DNA from: Prorocentrum cordatum
Taxonomy: Eukaryota > Sar > Dinophyceae > Prorocentrales > Prorocentraceae
Length of the DNA stretch: 64,000 nt
Reading direction: 5' to 3'
NCBI GenBank assembly: GCA_963575745.1
Contig: CAUYUJ010018311.1
Span: 32,501-96,500 of the forward strand
A model generated the notes under the pieces. That model ran no database searches. It was given only the letters and a program-made list of their open reading frames with translations, and was not told the origin of the DNA. The position numbers and the translations under genes were made by a program. Below are positions 17,567-28,785 of this stretch, piece by piece (within the stretch, counting starts at the first letter, position 1; each line of letters starts with the position of its first letter).

Positions 17567-19192
17567 CTATCTGGGACCTGTCACGTTTTGAACCTCATTA
17601 CCGATCTGGGCCCAGATGTCCGCCTCGGGCCCCGACGGGTTAACGAACTGATCCTGATACCAACCACTCACGACTCCGAAGTTGCCCGAGGCGAACACAA
17701 CGAACCCACGGCTGAGTTGCAAGGGTAACAGTAGTGCCATGAGCTCACCTCTTCCCACCACTTGACGGTGTCCTGGAAGAGGTCCTTCGAGTGGCGCACG
17801 AGCTTCGAAATCTGGGGGAAGCTGGGGACCAGCGGCCAGAACAAGGCCAACTCCAACTCTGCGAAGGTGCGAATCCGATGACTCCTTACCTCCGCTGGCG
17901 TCTCCAAAGGAATGCAGTGGAGCTTCTCTCGAGCCTGTGCCTGCAATCCCTGGGAAGAACTCATTCCACTCTCCTGAACACCTCCAGTCTGATGTTGAAG
18001 GTGGCGGCGGTACTGACAACCAACTCTTGGGGATCAATCCTCGAAGCCAGAAGCACTCCGCCGACTCCCACTGGGCATACGCTTGCGAAACGAGCGACTG
18101 TGTGACCTCGTAAGCTCGCGACCCCACATTGCACTCACACCCCCACACCCTATGGAAGGCGGTCCCCACCTCCTTCTCACAACGGGGGCATACTTCTGAA
18201 ATGCATCCGGGTTTAGCTGCAACCCTTCTCGAACGTGGCCACATAGTTCCTGCTGCTATCGCCGTCATAGTCTCAGCAAGCCTATGGCCGAGAGGGGTGC
18301 CTCGCAATTGTCGGAGGAGGCGAACATAAGAGCGCATGTCGATTCCTTCTTCAGCACCAGCACCGCAGTAATGCTTGGAAGCTGAAGACCAGTACAGCCG
18401 CTCTCGATCCTCTCGGAGCTCTCGTACGAGATCCGCTGCAAGGTCCACACCCTTGCCTTCGACGGAGATCTCGGGAGGAAAGTTCCATGTCACCTCTTCG
18501 CCGTCGTGTGCTGGGGGTCTGGACCAAGACTCTGCTGTGGTGGGCTGCCAGCCCGTCTCCAGCAGGTAGCATATGACGGCCCCCATCGGACCTCTGATAT
18601 GACGAGGCCGAAGTTGGATAGCCAAACTCTGGAACTTCTTGACCGCCGACGGCCACGCTAGACGCACTGCACTGCGGAAGTGTGTACCCTCGTGGCCCCA
18701 CATGCGAAACCACAACTTGAGGCAATCCACGGCCATGGTGATGCCTGGGTCGCCCTTCTCGCCCTGGAGCGCGAGGAGGGTCGCGAGGCACCTCCCAGAC
18801 GAAGGTGCAGCGCAGGCGTGGCCTTGGCGGCGGCGAAACGCTGTGACTGCATGGCCGAAAGCTCCGTGGATCTGATGTCCGTAGGACCCTGCTGACAGGG
18901 AACCTTGGCGTTCAACTCTGGCCGTGACCTTATACTTGTTGGAAGCCTGCGCGTGCCGGGCAATCTTAGCACTCATTAGGGCTGGCTTCTCCAAGCGCCT
19001 ACGTCTCACAGCTCTGGCAAGCCGACGCCCACCACCAAGGCCAACGCCAAGTAAGATACTTGAGCCTGCGCCTCGATTATGAAACCAGCTCGCTCGACTG
19101 CCTTTGCGACGTGCTTTGCATCTGACATGTGCGTGCACAGAACAGCAGACTTGACTGCCACCTGCAACCTTTGCTTGCGCAGTCCTTTTCAT
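17567..19192 (-). pseudogene. LINE 1 RT thumb, CCHC-like finger and RNase H start
   Basis: About 540 residues. It includes a basic stretch (GGGRRLARAVRRRRL), CPRCEKEVGTAFHRVWGC (C-x2-C-x7-H-x4-C, the LINE C-terminal finger), and an RNase H start: HSFGDASGG, GRGELMALLLPLQL and ASGNFGVVSGW. The third RNase H acidic position, normally DN, is GN. It ends in a frameshift at TAG 17567. Confidence 0.7.
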
Positions 19193-19925
19193 GTGTCAGT
19201 GATAACACTGGCAAGTTGCTGTCTGATTTTTTCTTCGAACTCTTTATGTTCTGGGTCAGGTCGTCGATCCAGATGCGATGCGAGAAATGAGGATGCATGG
19301 TAGTAATGGCACGCAGCACGAAGAACACCATCATCCGAGCGAAACGCGCGCCTGATCTTAATCCCTGAACAAGACTCTGCGTGGGGCACATTGGAGCTGA
19401 GTACGCTCCTGTCTGTCGCAGGGTGCGTGGGGCAGCGCACTGTTCAATCCCCAGTGCCAATATTGTGGGAGAGAAACCGACCTTCAAGGCGCCCTCGATG
19501 AGCAGGTCCCACGACGCCGCGTCGTAGAAGCCCTTGATGTCTAGAAGGCCGTTGCCAATGGACAGAGATAGATGATGCGCCAACTCTGCATCCAATACTC
19601 TGAGGAACGCCTCCCTGAGTGCGGCATTTCCAACCTCTGCCGCATCCCAAGAAGGCGCGTTGAGGTCCGCCCAGTCGGCCACCTCAGGTTCACGACGCAT
19701 GGGCCATACACGAGCGAACATGGGGAGTATTCCAATGACTCGATATCCTGAACCCTTGTGCTTTGGCATCATATGGCCGATGACGAGCTGGGTCTGAGCT
19801 GGCCATGCTAGAAGTGATTCCATGGACTCGAATATTGAAATGAGCTCGGATAAGGCTGGGACAGGGAGCCTTTCGAAATCACAAGGGGGAAGCCGATCAA
19901 CTCCTTGGCCCAGCTTGGGCCGCAT
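19077..19925 (-). pseudogene. LINE 1 reverse transcriptase fingers/palm
   Basis: MMPKHKGSGYRVIGILPMFA matches RT motifs 1-2, NGLLDIKGFYDAASW is motif A with the catalytic Asp, and RIWIDDLTQ is motif C (xxDD). A frameshift near 19190-19300 separates this from the thumb. Three overlapping frames share this stretch, consistent with several small indels. Confidence 0.75.
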
Positions 19926-21600
19926 GCGCGTGGTGGCTGCCCTTCACGCGCTCGGGCGTGAGTTCTGCCCAGGGCTCGTCCTCAGCAGCAGCTCGTACTT
20001 CAGCGAATGCCCGATCCAAGCGATCATACTCTTTGATGCGTGGGCACCAGATCGCCTCCCAATGCTTCCTCTTGTGGTCCATGATGTCCGAGGGGTCGTG
20101 GAGCACATCATTCTGGACGATGAGTTCTTGCTGGACCAAGGGCTCGTCCCGAAGATTGCAATGCAGTGCTCCCAGCGCCTCTGGGCTGTCGACCCATTCC
20201 TTGAAGCGGTTGAGGGGCGCTTTGATGGCCCTTCCTTGGACTCTCTTGCTCAACTTAGTAATCAAACATTCAGTCTTTGATAAATCATTGTCTGAGTCAT
20301 CCTGCAGAGTTCTCAAGGAACGAATAAGCGTGGGGAAACCTGGTTTCTGAGGTCGCAGTGCTTGCTCTGCTTTCCCTGGGATGTCGCCAAGGAGCTTTGT
20401 CAATGACATTGAGAGGGCTCGAATCTGCTTGCAACCATTTCTCCGATTTCGGTGGCGTCTGATTGCTGCGACCACCGTGGCGAGGCGAGTCCACCAGTTG
20501 GCTAGCATGTCCTGGAAAGGCTGGATCCTGGAGTGCTCAGCCTGGTGAACCTCGCCGACGCGAAATGCATGGCCCCGAGCACGACTGGGGCCCGCGGGGA
20601 TATCACAAGAGTGGCGGGTACAAATCACAGCCTCCACTGCAGTGACCCAGGAGGCATAGAGGCCCGCGAGGGCTAAAACGTGACTTGAGCCAAAACGGTA
20701 ACAGACAGACGATGCGATGTGGCCATGTATTTTGCAGACGGAGCTGGGAACGCAACCAACCTGAGCACGGTTATTATTCCAAAGAGGCTCTGGTCTGTTA
20801 TAATTCGGGCTTGGGGTTTCTTCCAGGGGCTCGTCTAAGCCGGTTGGGGTTGGGGTGATACACGCGCATGGATTCGAAGCAGAACTTTCTTGCAGTGGCC
20901 AATCCTCCTCATGCCTCGCGTCGAGGTCCTCGTCGCCCTCGCCGTCAGGTGCACCCAGGAAAGACCAGAAACCGTTCGGGGAGCTCTCTGGGGGCTCACT
21001 GGGAGGCCCAGGTTCCAAGCGGTCTCCGAACATTGAACTATACACTTCAGCCCTGCGCTGTCGAGACAAAACTTGCTTAGCTTTACTGGCAGCCTTAGCC
21101 TGAGACGATTTTGAACCAGGCGTTGGGGTTGCTCTAGGTCTGGACACCTGCGGGAGCTTGCCAGGCAGAGACAACATTCGGGTAACCAACTGAGACCCTT
21201 GCGAATGAAACTGAACTGCCAATCCTAAATGAGGCTTCCACGGAACATCCAAGACTGGTGAAATTTGTTTTATGTACGCTCTGGCCGAAAGGCTACAAAG
21301 TAGATAGTCAATATGGGATCCCCCGCGGCCAGAAGAGCACGTGACATCGAACGGGGCCTGGATGACTTGGCCCCCTACAGAATCTAGAAAACCTGACCTA
21401 GCTAAAGCCTGAGGACTCATGTTGAAATCCCCTGCAACTGCCCAAGGCACTTGAAGTGATGTCAATAGCGACCCCAGGTGGTGGAATCGAGCGATGTTTC
21501 GGCTCGACATTCCTACCGAAGGATGCGCATTAAAAAACAAATAATTGCACCTGAATAGCCGCGAAAATGGATGAGAGTGGGGACGAAGCCATCCCAGCAC
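19897..21600 (-). pseudogene. LINE 1 endonuclease C-terminal half and linker
   Basis: Carries VAGDFNMSP (EEP GDFN motif) and SHIDYLL (SxxDY motif), both typical of LINE endonucleases, followed by a 350-residue linker with basic and Gln-rich parts (KQVLSRQRRAEVYSSMFG). It ends in a frameshift at about 19900-19925, just before the RT fingers. The first codon of this block is not an ATG-defined start; it continues from the previous segment. Confidence 0.7.
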
Positions 21601-21683
21601 GCATGACCCCGGGCGTGCACAGCTCGTCCACTCTCACTTGCTAGAAGCTGATGTGCCTGAAGGTATCCTCGCGCCAGTAGCCC

Positions 21684-22805
21684 TTAACCTCCCTCATTTG
21701 CCACCTGCTGACGTGACTGAGTTACGATTCTGGCCGACGGGCGAGCTCTATTTGCAACCAATCTGAAATGATTCAAGCGTTCTTTTTTGTCCCACTTCTT
21801 CAAGTTGGCCGCGGAAGCGTGGGTCTCCACGAAGCCGAAGAAGTCGAAGTGGCGATTCATGTCTGACTCTACGAAGCGCCAGCACTTGTCCCCCATGGCA
21901 GTGACGTTGGCGAAAAAGAAATTGCTAGTGCGATGATGCGCACTACCCTCACGATCTGGCTCTGGGCCAGGTGCGGCAGCCGCCGCCGCTGCCACCTGGG
22001 GCACGGGTTCCTGCAGCGATGGAACAGGCGCTCCCGTGGCGGCGGCTGCCTCAGCTAGGCAAGCTGACGCCTTCCCAGGTGGGCCTCCTGGCCCCTTGCA
22101 CGCGGGTGCAGCGTCGCCGCCCTTGCCCTTGCCGAAGGCCGTGCGCTGCGCCTCGGACTTGGCGGCCGAGATCCTGGCGGCGGACTCTGCGATCAGTTTG
22201 TTCTTCGCGGACTCGTCCTCGGATGCGGCGGGGTCGCCCATCTTCTCATCCACAGCGGCAGCGGCGGGAGCAGTCTCAGCAGCACTGTCTCCTCCGCCAG
22301 GGGCGGCCACGCCACCCTCCCCCTTGCGCTTCTTGGCCAGGCGGTTCTCGACGTCCTCCTTGAGGGCGGCCGCCTGCGACAACTTGGCCGTGACCTCCTC
22401 ACTTTTCGCAGCGAGCTGGTCTCTGAAGCCGGTGAGCTCTGCCCTGAGCTTCCTCAAGGTCTCGCGCTCCTCCTGCTTCAGCTCTAGCTCCTCTGCATGC
22501 TCGACGACCGTGTCATCCCACGTGACCTGGAAATTGGGCGCCGTGGAATCCACCTGAACGTTATTCTCGGTCTTGGGAGCAACACCTTCAACTTTGGCAA
22601 AAAATGCTGATGCAACTTTCTTGGCCTCCTCGGCCTGTGCTAAAACCTCAGCTGCTTTGACCTCCTTCTCCTCCGCATGTTGGAGAGCATTACGTAATTT
22701 GAGCACATTATTGACACATTGGGTATGTGTGTGATCTGCGCCCTTCCAAGCTCCAACTGCCTTGCGCACCGACTCGATCGCCATGCTTGAGTTTGCGTCG
22801 GACAC
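21684..22805 (-). pseudogene. LINE 1 coiled-coil region and endonuclease start
   Basis: About 370 residues. Residues 1-165 are Ala/Glu/Lys-rich heptad-like sequence (HAEEKEVKAAEVLAQAEE, ETLRKLRAELTGF), then an Ala/Pro/Gly linker, then NVTAMGDKCWRFV and FDFFGFVETH near the C-terminus. The last two resemble the first strand and catalytic Glu motif of EEP (APE-type) endonucleases. The frame is lost soon after, near 21700. Confidence 0.65.
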
Positions 22806-23130
22806 CGCGGAAGGGGGTCGACTGCAGGTGGCTGATCCTCTTTTGCAACAAAGCTCGGAGCTGCTCGTCGGTTGTGGTGGACACTAGCTGCTGGAGCGAC
22901 GTGACCTCATCCACTGCGCCTGGCTGGGTGGCTTGGGCGCCGCCCGCGACCTGTGCCATGTTGGTGTCCTTCATGCGAGGCTTATACAAACGAACTTTGC
23001 GGCCACATTTGGAACACTTGCAATCGTTAGACGACAATACACTGTTCCACTCGAATTAGCCGCAAGCCTTGCACTGACTCCAGGGGCTGCGGTCTGGCTG
23101 CGGGGACGGCGTCTTCGAAGAAACGCCCAT
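22709..23130 (-). pseudogene. LINE 1 N-terminal zinc-finger segment with in-frame stop
   Basis: From ATG at 23128-23130 the frame reads SPWSQCKACG, then TAA (23056-23058), then FEWNSVLSSNDCKCSKCG in the same frame. Together these make a CxxC-x(14-18)-CxxC zinc ribbon cut by the stop. The following residues (DEVTSLQQLVSTTTDEQ) look like the start of the coiled coil. A frameshift near 22800 moves the reading to the next segment. Confidence 0.65.
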
Positions 23131-23269
23131 GGCTGCGACTCTCTCTCTTTTGTCACCGCAAGTGGCGGCCAGGAAAGGAACTGGCGCGTGTGCGATGGAC
23201 CTCAAGCGCCTCGTGACGGCAAGAGAGCGGCTCAGGCAAAATGCTTGAGCCCAAGTGGCTTGAGCGACG

Positions 23270-23460
23270 ACGAGGATGAGGAGGAGGAGGAGGAGGAGGA
23301 GGAGGAGGAGGAGGAGAGGGAGGCAGGTACAGGATGAGGGACGGAGCAGGAGGCGGAGGTGGAGGAGGAGTGTGCTGGAGGAGGGGGGGATGGATTGGGG
23401 AGGAGGAGACGGAGGATGAGGAGGGAGAGGTGCAGGAGAAGGACGAGGTTGGGAATGTGA
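23270..23460 (+). repeat. (GGA)n microsatellite
   Basis: GAGGAGGAGG runs with short breaks, 5' of the LINE 1 start on the opposite strand. Confidence 0.85.
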
Positions 23461-23672
23461 GTGTCGTATATCAAGTGTGTTGTTTGATGAGATATACCTT
23501 GTTGCACGGCAGGAGCATTGCAGCATGCTGTCTGCATAGGCGGAAGGAACATTTCTCCTGATCGCTGGAGGTCGTTGGAGGAGGAAGATCTGGGGGAAGA
23601 GGGCCATGAGAAGTCCTGGACAAGTCAACGATGAGGAAATACGCCTTCCCGTCCCAAGCCCCCTCCCTGATA

Positions 23673-23857
23673 CAGTGGAGACCCATGCCAAGAGCCCCCC
23701 TGTCTGCCTCCAGGGTGCCCTGGGTTTCTTGGGTTTCGATGGCTTTGCTATGGAAAGCGCGACGTTCCCAAGCCAACAATCAAGGGACGCCCTGGGGTCT
23801 CAGGGTTGGGTTTCCTGATGCTTCTTGCGGAAGGTTTTTGGTCGGGCCCCTCCTTGA
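23673..23857 (+). mobile_element. CAGTGGAG-type MITE, copy 2
   Basis: Begins TA|CAGTGGAGACCCATGCCA and follows the intact copy at 59551 block by block (TTTCTTGGGTTTCGATGG, GGGGTCTCAGGGTTGGGTTT). The right terminus is degraded (CCTCCTTGATAG). Confidence 0.75.
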
Positions 23858-24000
23858 TAGTCCCCGCGAGGAATCTCTTCCACTGCAGGAGGCGCCCCGC
23901 TTGAAATGACGAGCGCCCACGTGGGCCTGTCGCGCGAGCGAGGTCCAGTTGTGGTAAGGATCCGCCTTCATCGCTGCAGCTTCAAGTCGGACATGTCCCT

Positions 24001-24120
24001 CTACAGGAGGACCAAACCAAAATAGTTAAAACAAATAGTCTGGGGACGATTGTGTTGGCTATGTTTGAATATGTTTTCATTGCTTTAAGTTCTTCGTTCA
24101 AAATCCGCCTGCAGGAGGAC
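24001..24120 (+). mobile_element. Introner-like element, copy 2
   Basis: Flanked by CTACAGGAGGAC (24001-24012) and CTGCAGGAGGAC (24109-24120). The interior keeps AAATAGTCTGGGGACGATTG and CAAAATCCGCCTGCAGG. The internal hairpin is weaker than at 11667. Confidence 0.7.
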
Positions 24121-24189
24121 ATGCCCGACTGAATTGTAGCTCCAGGCATGATGATAAAGGTTCAATGTCATGTACGGCGATCGCCCTTT

Positions 24190-24735
24190 TCTTGAAAAGG
24201 ATATGCCCTCCATCCGTGCACGTGTTGCGCAATATTAAGAACATGGCTAACATAACATTCCGGACGTCTCAAACGGAAGCCTTATCCGAGAAGGACCATC
24301 CTCCAGCCGTGTAAACGCTGCACCAGGAAAAGCATTGCGTCATAGAATATGAGGAGCTCTCAAGCGAGAGCCGCATTTTGATGACGAACTGGTTTCATCT
24401 TGACAGCTGTTTGACAATTGCAATTGAATGCGCGCGGCACTAGAGCGAGAGCTTCATGTTTCAATCACCTCCCATCCACCCGTGTAGCTGTTGAGCTGTT
24501 GTGAGACGAGTGTGCGCGGCGTTGGGGCGAGAACCGCATTTTATATCCGCATCGGCCTCCATCTTTGTAGCAGTTGGAAGCGATTGCGACAAATTCGCGA
24601 GGCGCTAATGCGAGGGCCGTATTCGAGTAACCTCTGGTTCTCCATCCTTGTAGTTGTTGGAACAACGAATGCGCGCGGCGTTCAGGGGAGAGCAGAAGTT
24701 TCGAAATGACTGGCATTCCATATATGCAATGATTT
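24190..24735 (+). repeat. 82-bp satellite array B, diverged
   Basis: Monomers with GTGCGCGGCGTTGGGGCGAG, CGCATTTT and CCTCCATCCTTGTAG at about 80 bp. The left part (24190-24350) is highly diverged. Confidence 0.7.
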
Positions 24736-25179
24736 GAGTTTTTGTTCATTTAGTTTGTTTTGAGTCGTGGATTGAATGGAAATCGTAAGCGAAACGCTCG
24801 GCTCAGCCTGCGGACACGTCTGGCAATGCAGCACGGAGGTTTGTTTAAGGAATAGGATGGAGGAGTTGGATGAGGATGAGGAGTGGGGGAGGAGCAGGAG
24901 GAGAAGCAGGAGGAGGAGGAGAACGAAGGGGTTGAGGAGTATGGAGGGGGGATGCTGGTAGGACGTTGCGATCGGATCATGTGAGATTGGAGAAACGAAC
25001 AGCGGCGCATGACATCGCGCCTACCATCGGGCCTCTTCCGAGCGACCAGGCTTGCCTTTCGCAAAACTGCCTTCCTGTGGTGGGCCGTCGACCTTCCCAC
25101 AACGGGCCCCTCTTCACATGCACCAGCGGATTTCGGCACCGTAGCTGATGAGAAGAACGAGTTTGTAGTTGATGACGTA

Positions 25180-26120
25180 TGTCCCGGCTCTGCGCACCAG
25201 CCTGCTCCCAAGCCAGTGTTCCTGCAATTTCGCGCGCTCACACCGCCTGCACCACCCACGCGCCGATCTCAGCCTGGAGGTCCCTGCCATCGCTGTGGCT
25301 GATGATGCATCGTATTTTCCCTTCGCGCCGCTCTCCGCTCGAACCGCATGTTCGTTAGATGCACCACAGCTGCCGCTGCCCGCCTTCTCGTACAGCCTGG
25401 TCCCAGCAGGGGCTGAGATCGTCAGGCCAGGCTTGCTTCGCCGTCCTCCCACTCGCAGTCACTTATCGCACCCGCAGTGCTAGTTTGCTACTGCCAACAT
25501 TCTCTCACACACCCTGGTTCCAGCAGTGGCTGTGGTCGTCGGACCAGGCGTTGCTTCGCCGTCCTCCCACTGCCAGCCACGTCTCGCACCCACCTGTCCT
25601 GACCAGCTCCCACTGCATCAGACGAGTTTTGGGCCGTGCCTTGCCTTCTCGCAGTGGCCTCTGCACCAGACTCTCTATGAACTGAGCGCCTGTAAGTGAC
25701 GAGCTGCCACTGCCCGCCTTCCTGCACTGGCAGCGTGTGCTGTCATTCCTTGCCTTTTTGCACAAGCTGACTCCTGCGTTGTGACTGAAGTGCCGGCTCG
25801 TATTATGTCTGCCTGCCAGGTGGCGGTGGTGCTTCTGTTGCCGCTGCCAGGTGGTTTGCACCCGCTGGCCTCAGCATTGCAGTTGATGGTGTTGGTTCGT
25901 GATGTCCCGTGCTGCATGCCTGCGCTGGTGTCTATGTTGCCACTACTTGCCATGTCGCTTGTGTTGACTTCAACAGATGATGGCGTTGGCACGTGCTCTC
26001 CCGTCCTTCTTGCCTGCATTGGTGTCTCTGCTGCCACAAATTACGCTTTGCACGTTCCAGGTACGCACGCGCCTGATCTCAGCGTTGCAGCTGACGACGT
26101 GTGGCGCCACGCTTCTTGAT
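25180..26120 (+). repeat. Degenerate tandem repeat, about 120-bp unit
   Basis: Repeated CTGCCGCTGCCCGCCTTCTC, CTGGTCCCAGCAGKGGCTG and GCTTCGCCGTCCTCCCACT blocks, clearest at 25365-25620. The rest is a diverged CTGC/CCAG-rich continuation. Open frames on both strands follow the repeat. Confidence 0.55.
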
Positions 26121-26274
26121 GTCAGCTCTCGCGCGCAGTGCCATGTCGAAGTCAGCACGCGAAACGCCTTTGTCCGCCCCCCGCCCCGTGCAGTGGGTGC
26201 AGCGTGGGCGCATGTTTTTGTTGGGGGGCAGGGGAGGAAGAGGAGGATCAATTTCAACCCAAGACGCGATGTTG

Positions 26275-26520
26275 GCAATTGACCCTCCCTCCAAGTTCCC
26301 TCTTCACAAGTCCCTGCAATGATATGTTTTCATTACGAGAGGCGCCCCATTGGAAAACAACCGCTAGAACATCCCCAATCGTGCCGAAACGCCATTTCTG
26401 GGACATCAGCGCCGCGAATCAACGCGACTGCTGCATCTTGGCAACCCTAAGTCGTGCCAGAACAAGTCCAGAGACGTCACCACAGCTCAATGTGGCTGCT
26501 GCGTCCTGACAATATGAAAA
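26275..26520 (+). repeat. Composite module segment A, copy 1
   Basis: CCCTCCAAGTTCCCTCTTCA, GGAAAACAACCGCTAGAACA, then repeated AATCGTGCCGAAACGCC / GGGACATCAGCGCCGCGAAT units. It matches 28845-29105 and 31262-31515 in the same order. Confidence 0.75.
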
Positions 26521-26559
26521 CGTGCCCGAGCAGCATGCCTGGGACTTCCACCATACGAC

Positions 26560-26735
26560 TCCTTAAAGTTGCTGCAAACTTTCAAGACACATGTGCGCGG
26601 CGCTACGGCGAAAACCACATGCTGAAAAGGAGCAACCTTAAATGTTGGATACTACAAACTGTGAAGACGAAAGTGCGCGGCACTAAGGCCAGAGCCACAT
26701 TTTGAACACAACCCGCCCCTCATCCGTGAAGTTCA
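26560..26735 (+). repeat. 82-bp satellite array C
   Basis: Two or three monomers with GTGCGCGGCGCTACGGCG and CCACATTTTGAACACAACCC, directly between module segments A and C. Confidence 0.8.
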
Positions 26736-26850
26736 AGCTTCAGGATCATAAGTGGTGAGGAAGTCTGATACTAAGCGCCTGGCCCGCCCAACCGACACGT
26801 CTGGGGGTGCGATGGGGAGGAGTTATTCAAAGGGAAAAGGGATGGACGAC
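26736..26850 (+). repeat. Composite module segment C, copy 1
   Basis: AAGCTTCAGGATCATAAGTG, CGCCTGGCCCGCCC and TGCGATGGGGAGGAGTTATT, then a GGA tract. Repeated at 29650-29760, 31060-31170 and 31805-31912. Confidence 0.8.
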
Positions 26851-26965
26851 GAGGAGGAGAAGGAGGAAGGATGGAGGAGGATGAGGAGGAGGAGGAGGAG
26901 GGAGGAGGAGGAGGAGAGAGGAGGAGGAGGTGGAGGAGGTGAAGGAGGAGGATAAGGAAGAGAGG
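26845..26965 (+). repeat. (GGA)n microsatellite
   Basis: GGAGGAGGAT/GGAGGAGGAGG runs following module segment C. Confidence 0.85.
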
Positions 26966-27000
26966 GAGCGGGACAATGAGGAGATCTGCGCTCTCCCCAG

Positions 27001-27323
27001 GACGCTGCCGGACGGGACGCGCGCTTTCATCGCCAAGGGCGGCTGGCGTTGGGGCGGGCTGCAGCCAGATGGTGGGCCTCAGGAGGCGCTGCCCCAGCCG
27101 AGGGGCGGGGGAGAGTGCGAGGACGAGGAGGAGGATTCGGAGGAGGAGCGCCTTTTCCCTCTTCCTCCTCCTCCTCCCTCCCTTCTCCCGTCCCGCCCCG
27201 TCGGGTTAGTTGTGCGGCCGATTTTCCTGGCTGCGGGGGCGTTTGGTCCCCTTGCCGCGGGCAAGTTGTGATCGCGCTTCGGCTTGATCGCAGGATTCGG
27301 AGGAGGAGGATGAGGAGGAATAG
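27001..27323 (+). CDS. Two candidate exons of an unrecognised gene (acidic C-terminus)
   Basis: After CTCTCCCCAG| the + strand reads TLPDGTRAFIAKGGWRWGG, then LQPDGGPQEALPQPRGGG and an acidic tail. A 160-base intron (27134-27293, GA...AG) would splice to DSEEEDEEE and a TAG at 27321-27323. The 17 bases AGGATTCGGAGGAGGAG occur at both junctions, just as in the kinase introns. Codon third positions are GC-rich. No family was recognised; upstream exons are not identified. Confidence 0.4.
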
Positions 27324-27879
27324 GAGGAGGAATAGGAGGAGGAGGAGGAGGAGGAGGAGGACCAGCGCACATAGTGATGATGAGGTCTGATTGTCTCTGG
27401 AGCCAGCCGCACTATGTGGGCTGGCTCTCCCCCTGCAGATCTCTCACAACTTGGGCGAGGGGTAAGGGGGCTTCAGACTCACCGCAGAATTTGCTCTTCC
27501 TTTGGGGCGCTGCCCTGCAAGCGTTCGCTGTAATTGCAGGGCCGTGCCATTGTTCGGGTACGCCCTTGGGCAATCCGCCTGAAGGCCTCTGGAACGCGAT
27601 CCGCTGAAAGAGCTACATCTGCATCACATCAAGATACTGCAGGGGATGATATGATCTGCATACCCAAAAATAAATTGCGTGCCCACGTGGCTGGGCCGCC
27701 AAATTCGAATGGTGCGTGCGTGAAGTTGGACACGTATCTTGTGCCCTCTCCTCCAGACGCTTCTGACTGCTGCAGCCTACTCGACAGTCTGCATAGATAC
27801 AGCGCCGTCGATACTTTAACCACTGATGGGCCCTCCCGGGAGTCTCCTAGGGAGGGGGGGGGCAGCCCTCAGAAGAGCA

Positions 27880-27935
27880 GGAGGAGGAGGAGGAGGAGGA
27901 GGAGGAGGAGGAGGAGGAGGAGGAGGACCTCCCCA
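27880..27935 (+). repeat. (GGA)n microsatellite
   Basis: About 50 bp of pure GGA directly before an exon-like island. Confidence 0.9.
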
Positions 27936-28044
27936 GGAGGAGCCAGCCGAGGCCGCCCCTGTGGGTGGATTCAGGGACTTCCCAGGCTTGAAAAGCGCTT
28001 TGCCTCCAGCTCTCGGGGCAGGTGTAGGGGCTTTGGACATGTAA
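27936..28044 (+). CDS. Exon-like island, terminal (GGFRDFPGLKSALPPALG)
   Basis: Reads PPQEEPAEAAPVGGFRDFPG, LKSALPPALGAGVGALDM and TAA at 28042-28044. Composition is coding-like, but it is short and continues from the GGA tract as poly-Gly. It may be a last exon or chance. Confidence 0.3.
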
Positions 28045-28274
28045 GCCAAACTATGCGCGAGTAGCGCAGCCTGGCTGTCGCCTGCCTCGATTTCAAGGCT
28101 ACAAGGCTGGCGGGATTTGGCGGCTGCTATCTAGGCAAACCTATCCGCAGCAGCATTTCCCGTGGCTCTTCTCCACTGGTCGCTGTCAGGCTCTAGCCTG
28201 TCTGTATCCACGTGGGCCATGATCCTGTGCAGGCCGGGACCGGGGGGGCCACGAGCGGCCCCTCCGAGCTCCTT

Positions 28275-28440
28275 CAGCAGGGGAACGAAAAATGGCATAA
28301 GCATAAAAATTCGGAGGTCCGCGCGGATTTCTCGGATCCGCGCTGGACCCCCCTCCCTGGCGCGCGGAGCGCCCCAGGGGCGGCACCTCCGAGTTGTTCT
28401 GTTTATGTCATTGTTCGTTCCCCTATTCAGGGCGCCCATT
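28275..28440. mobile_element. Foldback MITE-like element with TCCGCGCGGAT core
   Basis: Outer inverted arms CAGCAGGGGAACGAAAAATG and CATTGTTCGTTCCCCTATTC; inner hairpin GGTCCGCGCGGAT / ATCCGCGCTGGACC around TTCTCGG. Partial copies are at 1238-1300 and 63050-63115. Confidence 0.65.
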
Positions 28441-28542
28441 CCTGCGGGAGAGAGGCTCAGTGTGGACGTCGATGGCTGCTGGGTGTTCTGCGACGATGCG
28501 GGCTTGCGGGTCGGCATTAATACGGCCAGCGGCTGGCGCAAG
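28431..28542 (+). CDS. Exon-like island (VDVDGCWVFCDDAGLRVG)
   Basis: After CCCCTATTCAG| the frame reads APIPAGERLSVDVDGCWVFC, then DDAGLRVGINTASGWRK, and runs into GAAGAGGAGG (poly-Glu). Amino-acid composition and GC-rich third positions fit real coding sequence. The family is unknown. It could belong to the same + strand gene as the islands at 27001 and 31999. Confidence 0.4.
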
Positions 28543-28737
28543 GAAGAGGAGGAAGAGGAGGAGGAGGAGGAGGAGCAGGAGGAGGAGGAGGGGGAAGAGG
28601 AGGAGGAGGTGGAGGAGGAGGAGGAGGAGGAAGAGGAAGAGGAAGAGGGAAGAGGGAAGAGGAGGATTCGGAGGAGGAGGAGGAGGAGGAGCAGGGAGGG
28701 AGGGAGGGAGGGAGGAGGGAGGGAGGATGAGGGAGGA

Positions 28738-28785
<48 letters not shown>

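Larger units (their letters stand above)
16989..23130 (-). mobile_element. LINE-like non-LTR retroelement 1, decayed
   Basis: Minus-strand blocks, in order: CxxC zinc finger, coiled coil, EEP endonuclease, reverse transcriptase, CCHC-like finger, RNase H, C-terminal Cys motif. They lie in several frames, so the original polyprotein has at least four frameshifts plus an in-frame TAA. The 5' end is taken at an ATG at 23130; true element ends and target duplications were not found. Known LINE logic: the endonuclease nicks DNA and the RT primes on it. Confidence 0.8.

Noticed and set aside
17088-22557. Plus-strand ORFs across retroelement 1 (138, 152 and 173 residues and others)
   Set aside because: Antisense shadows of the minus-strand retroelement segments.
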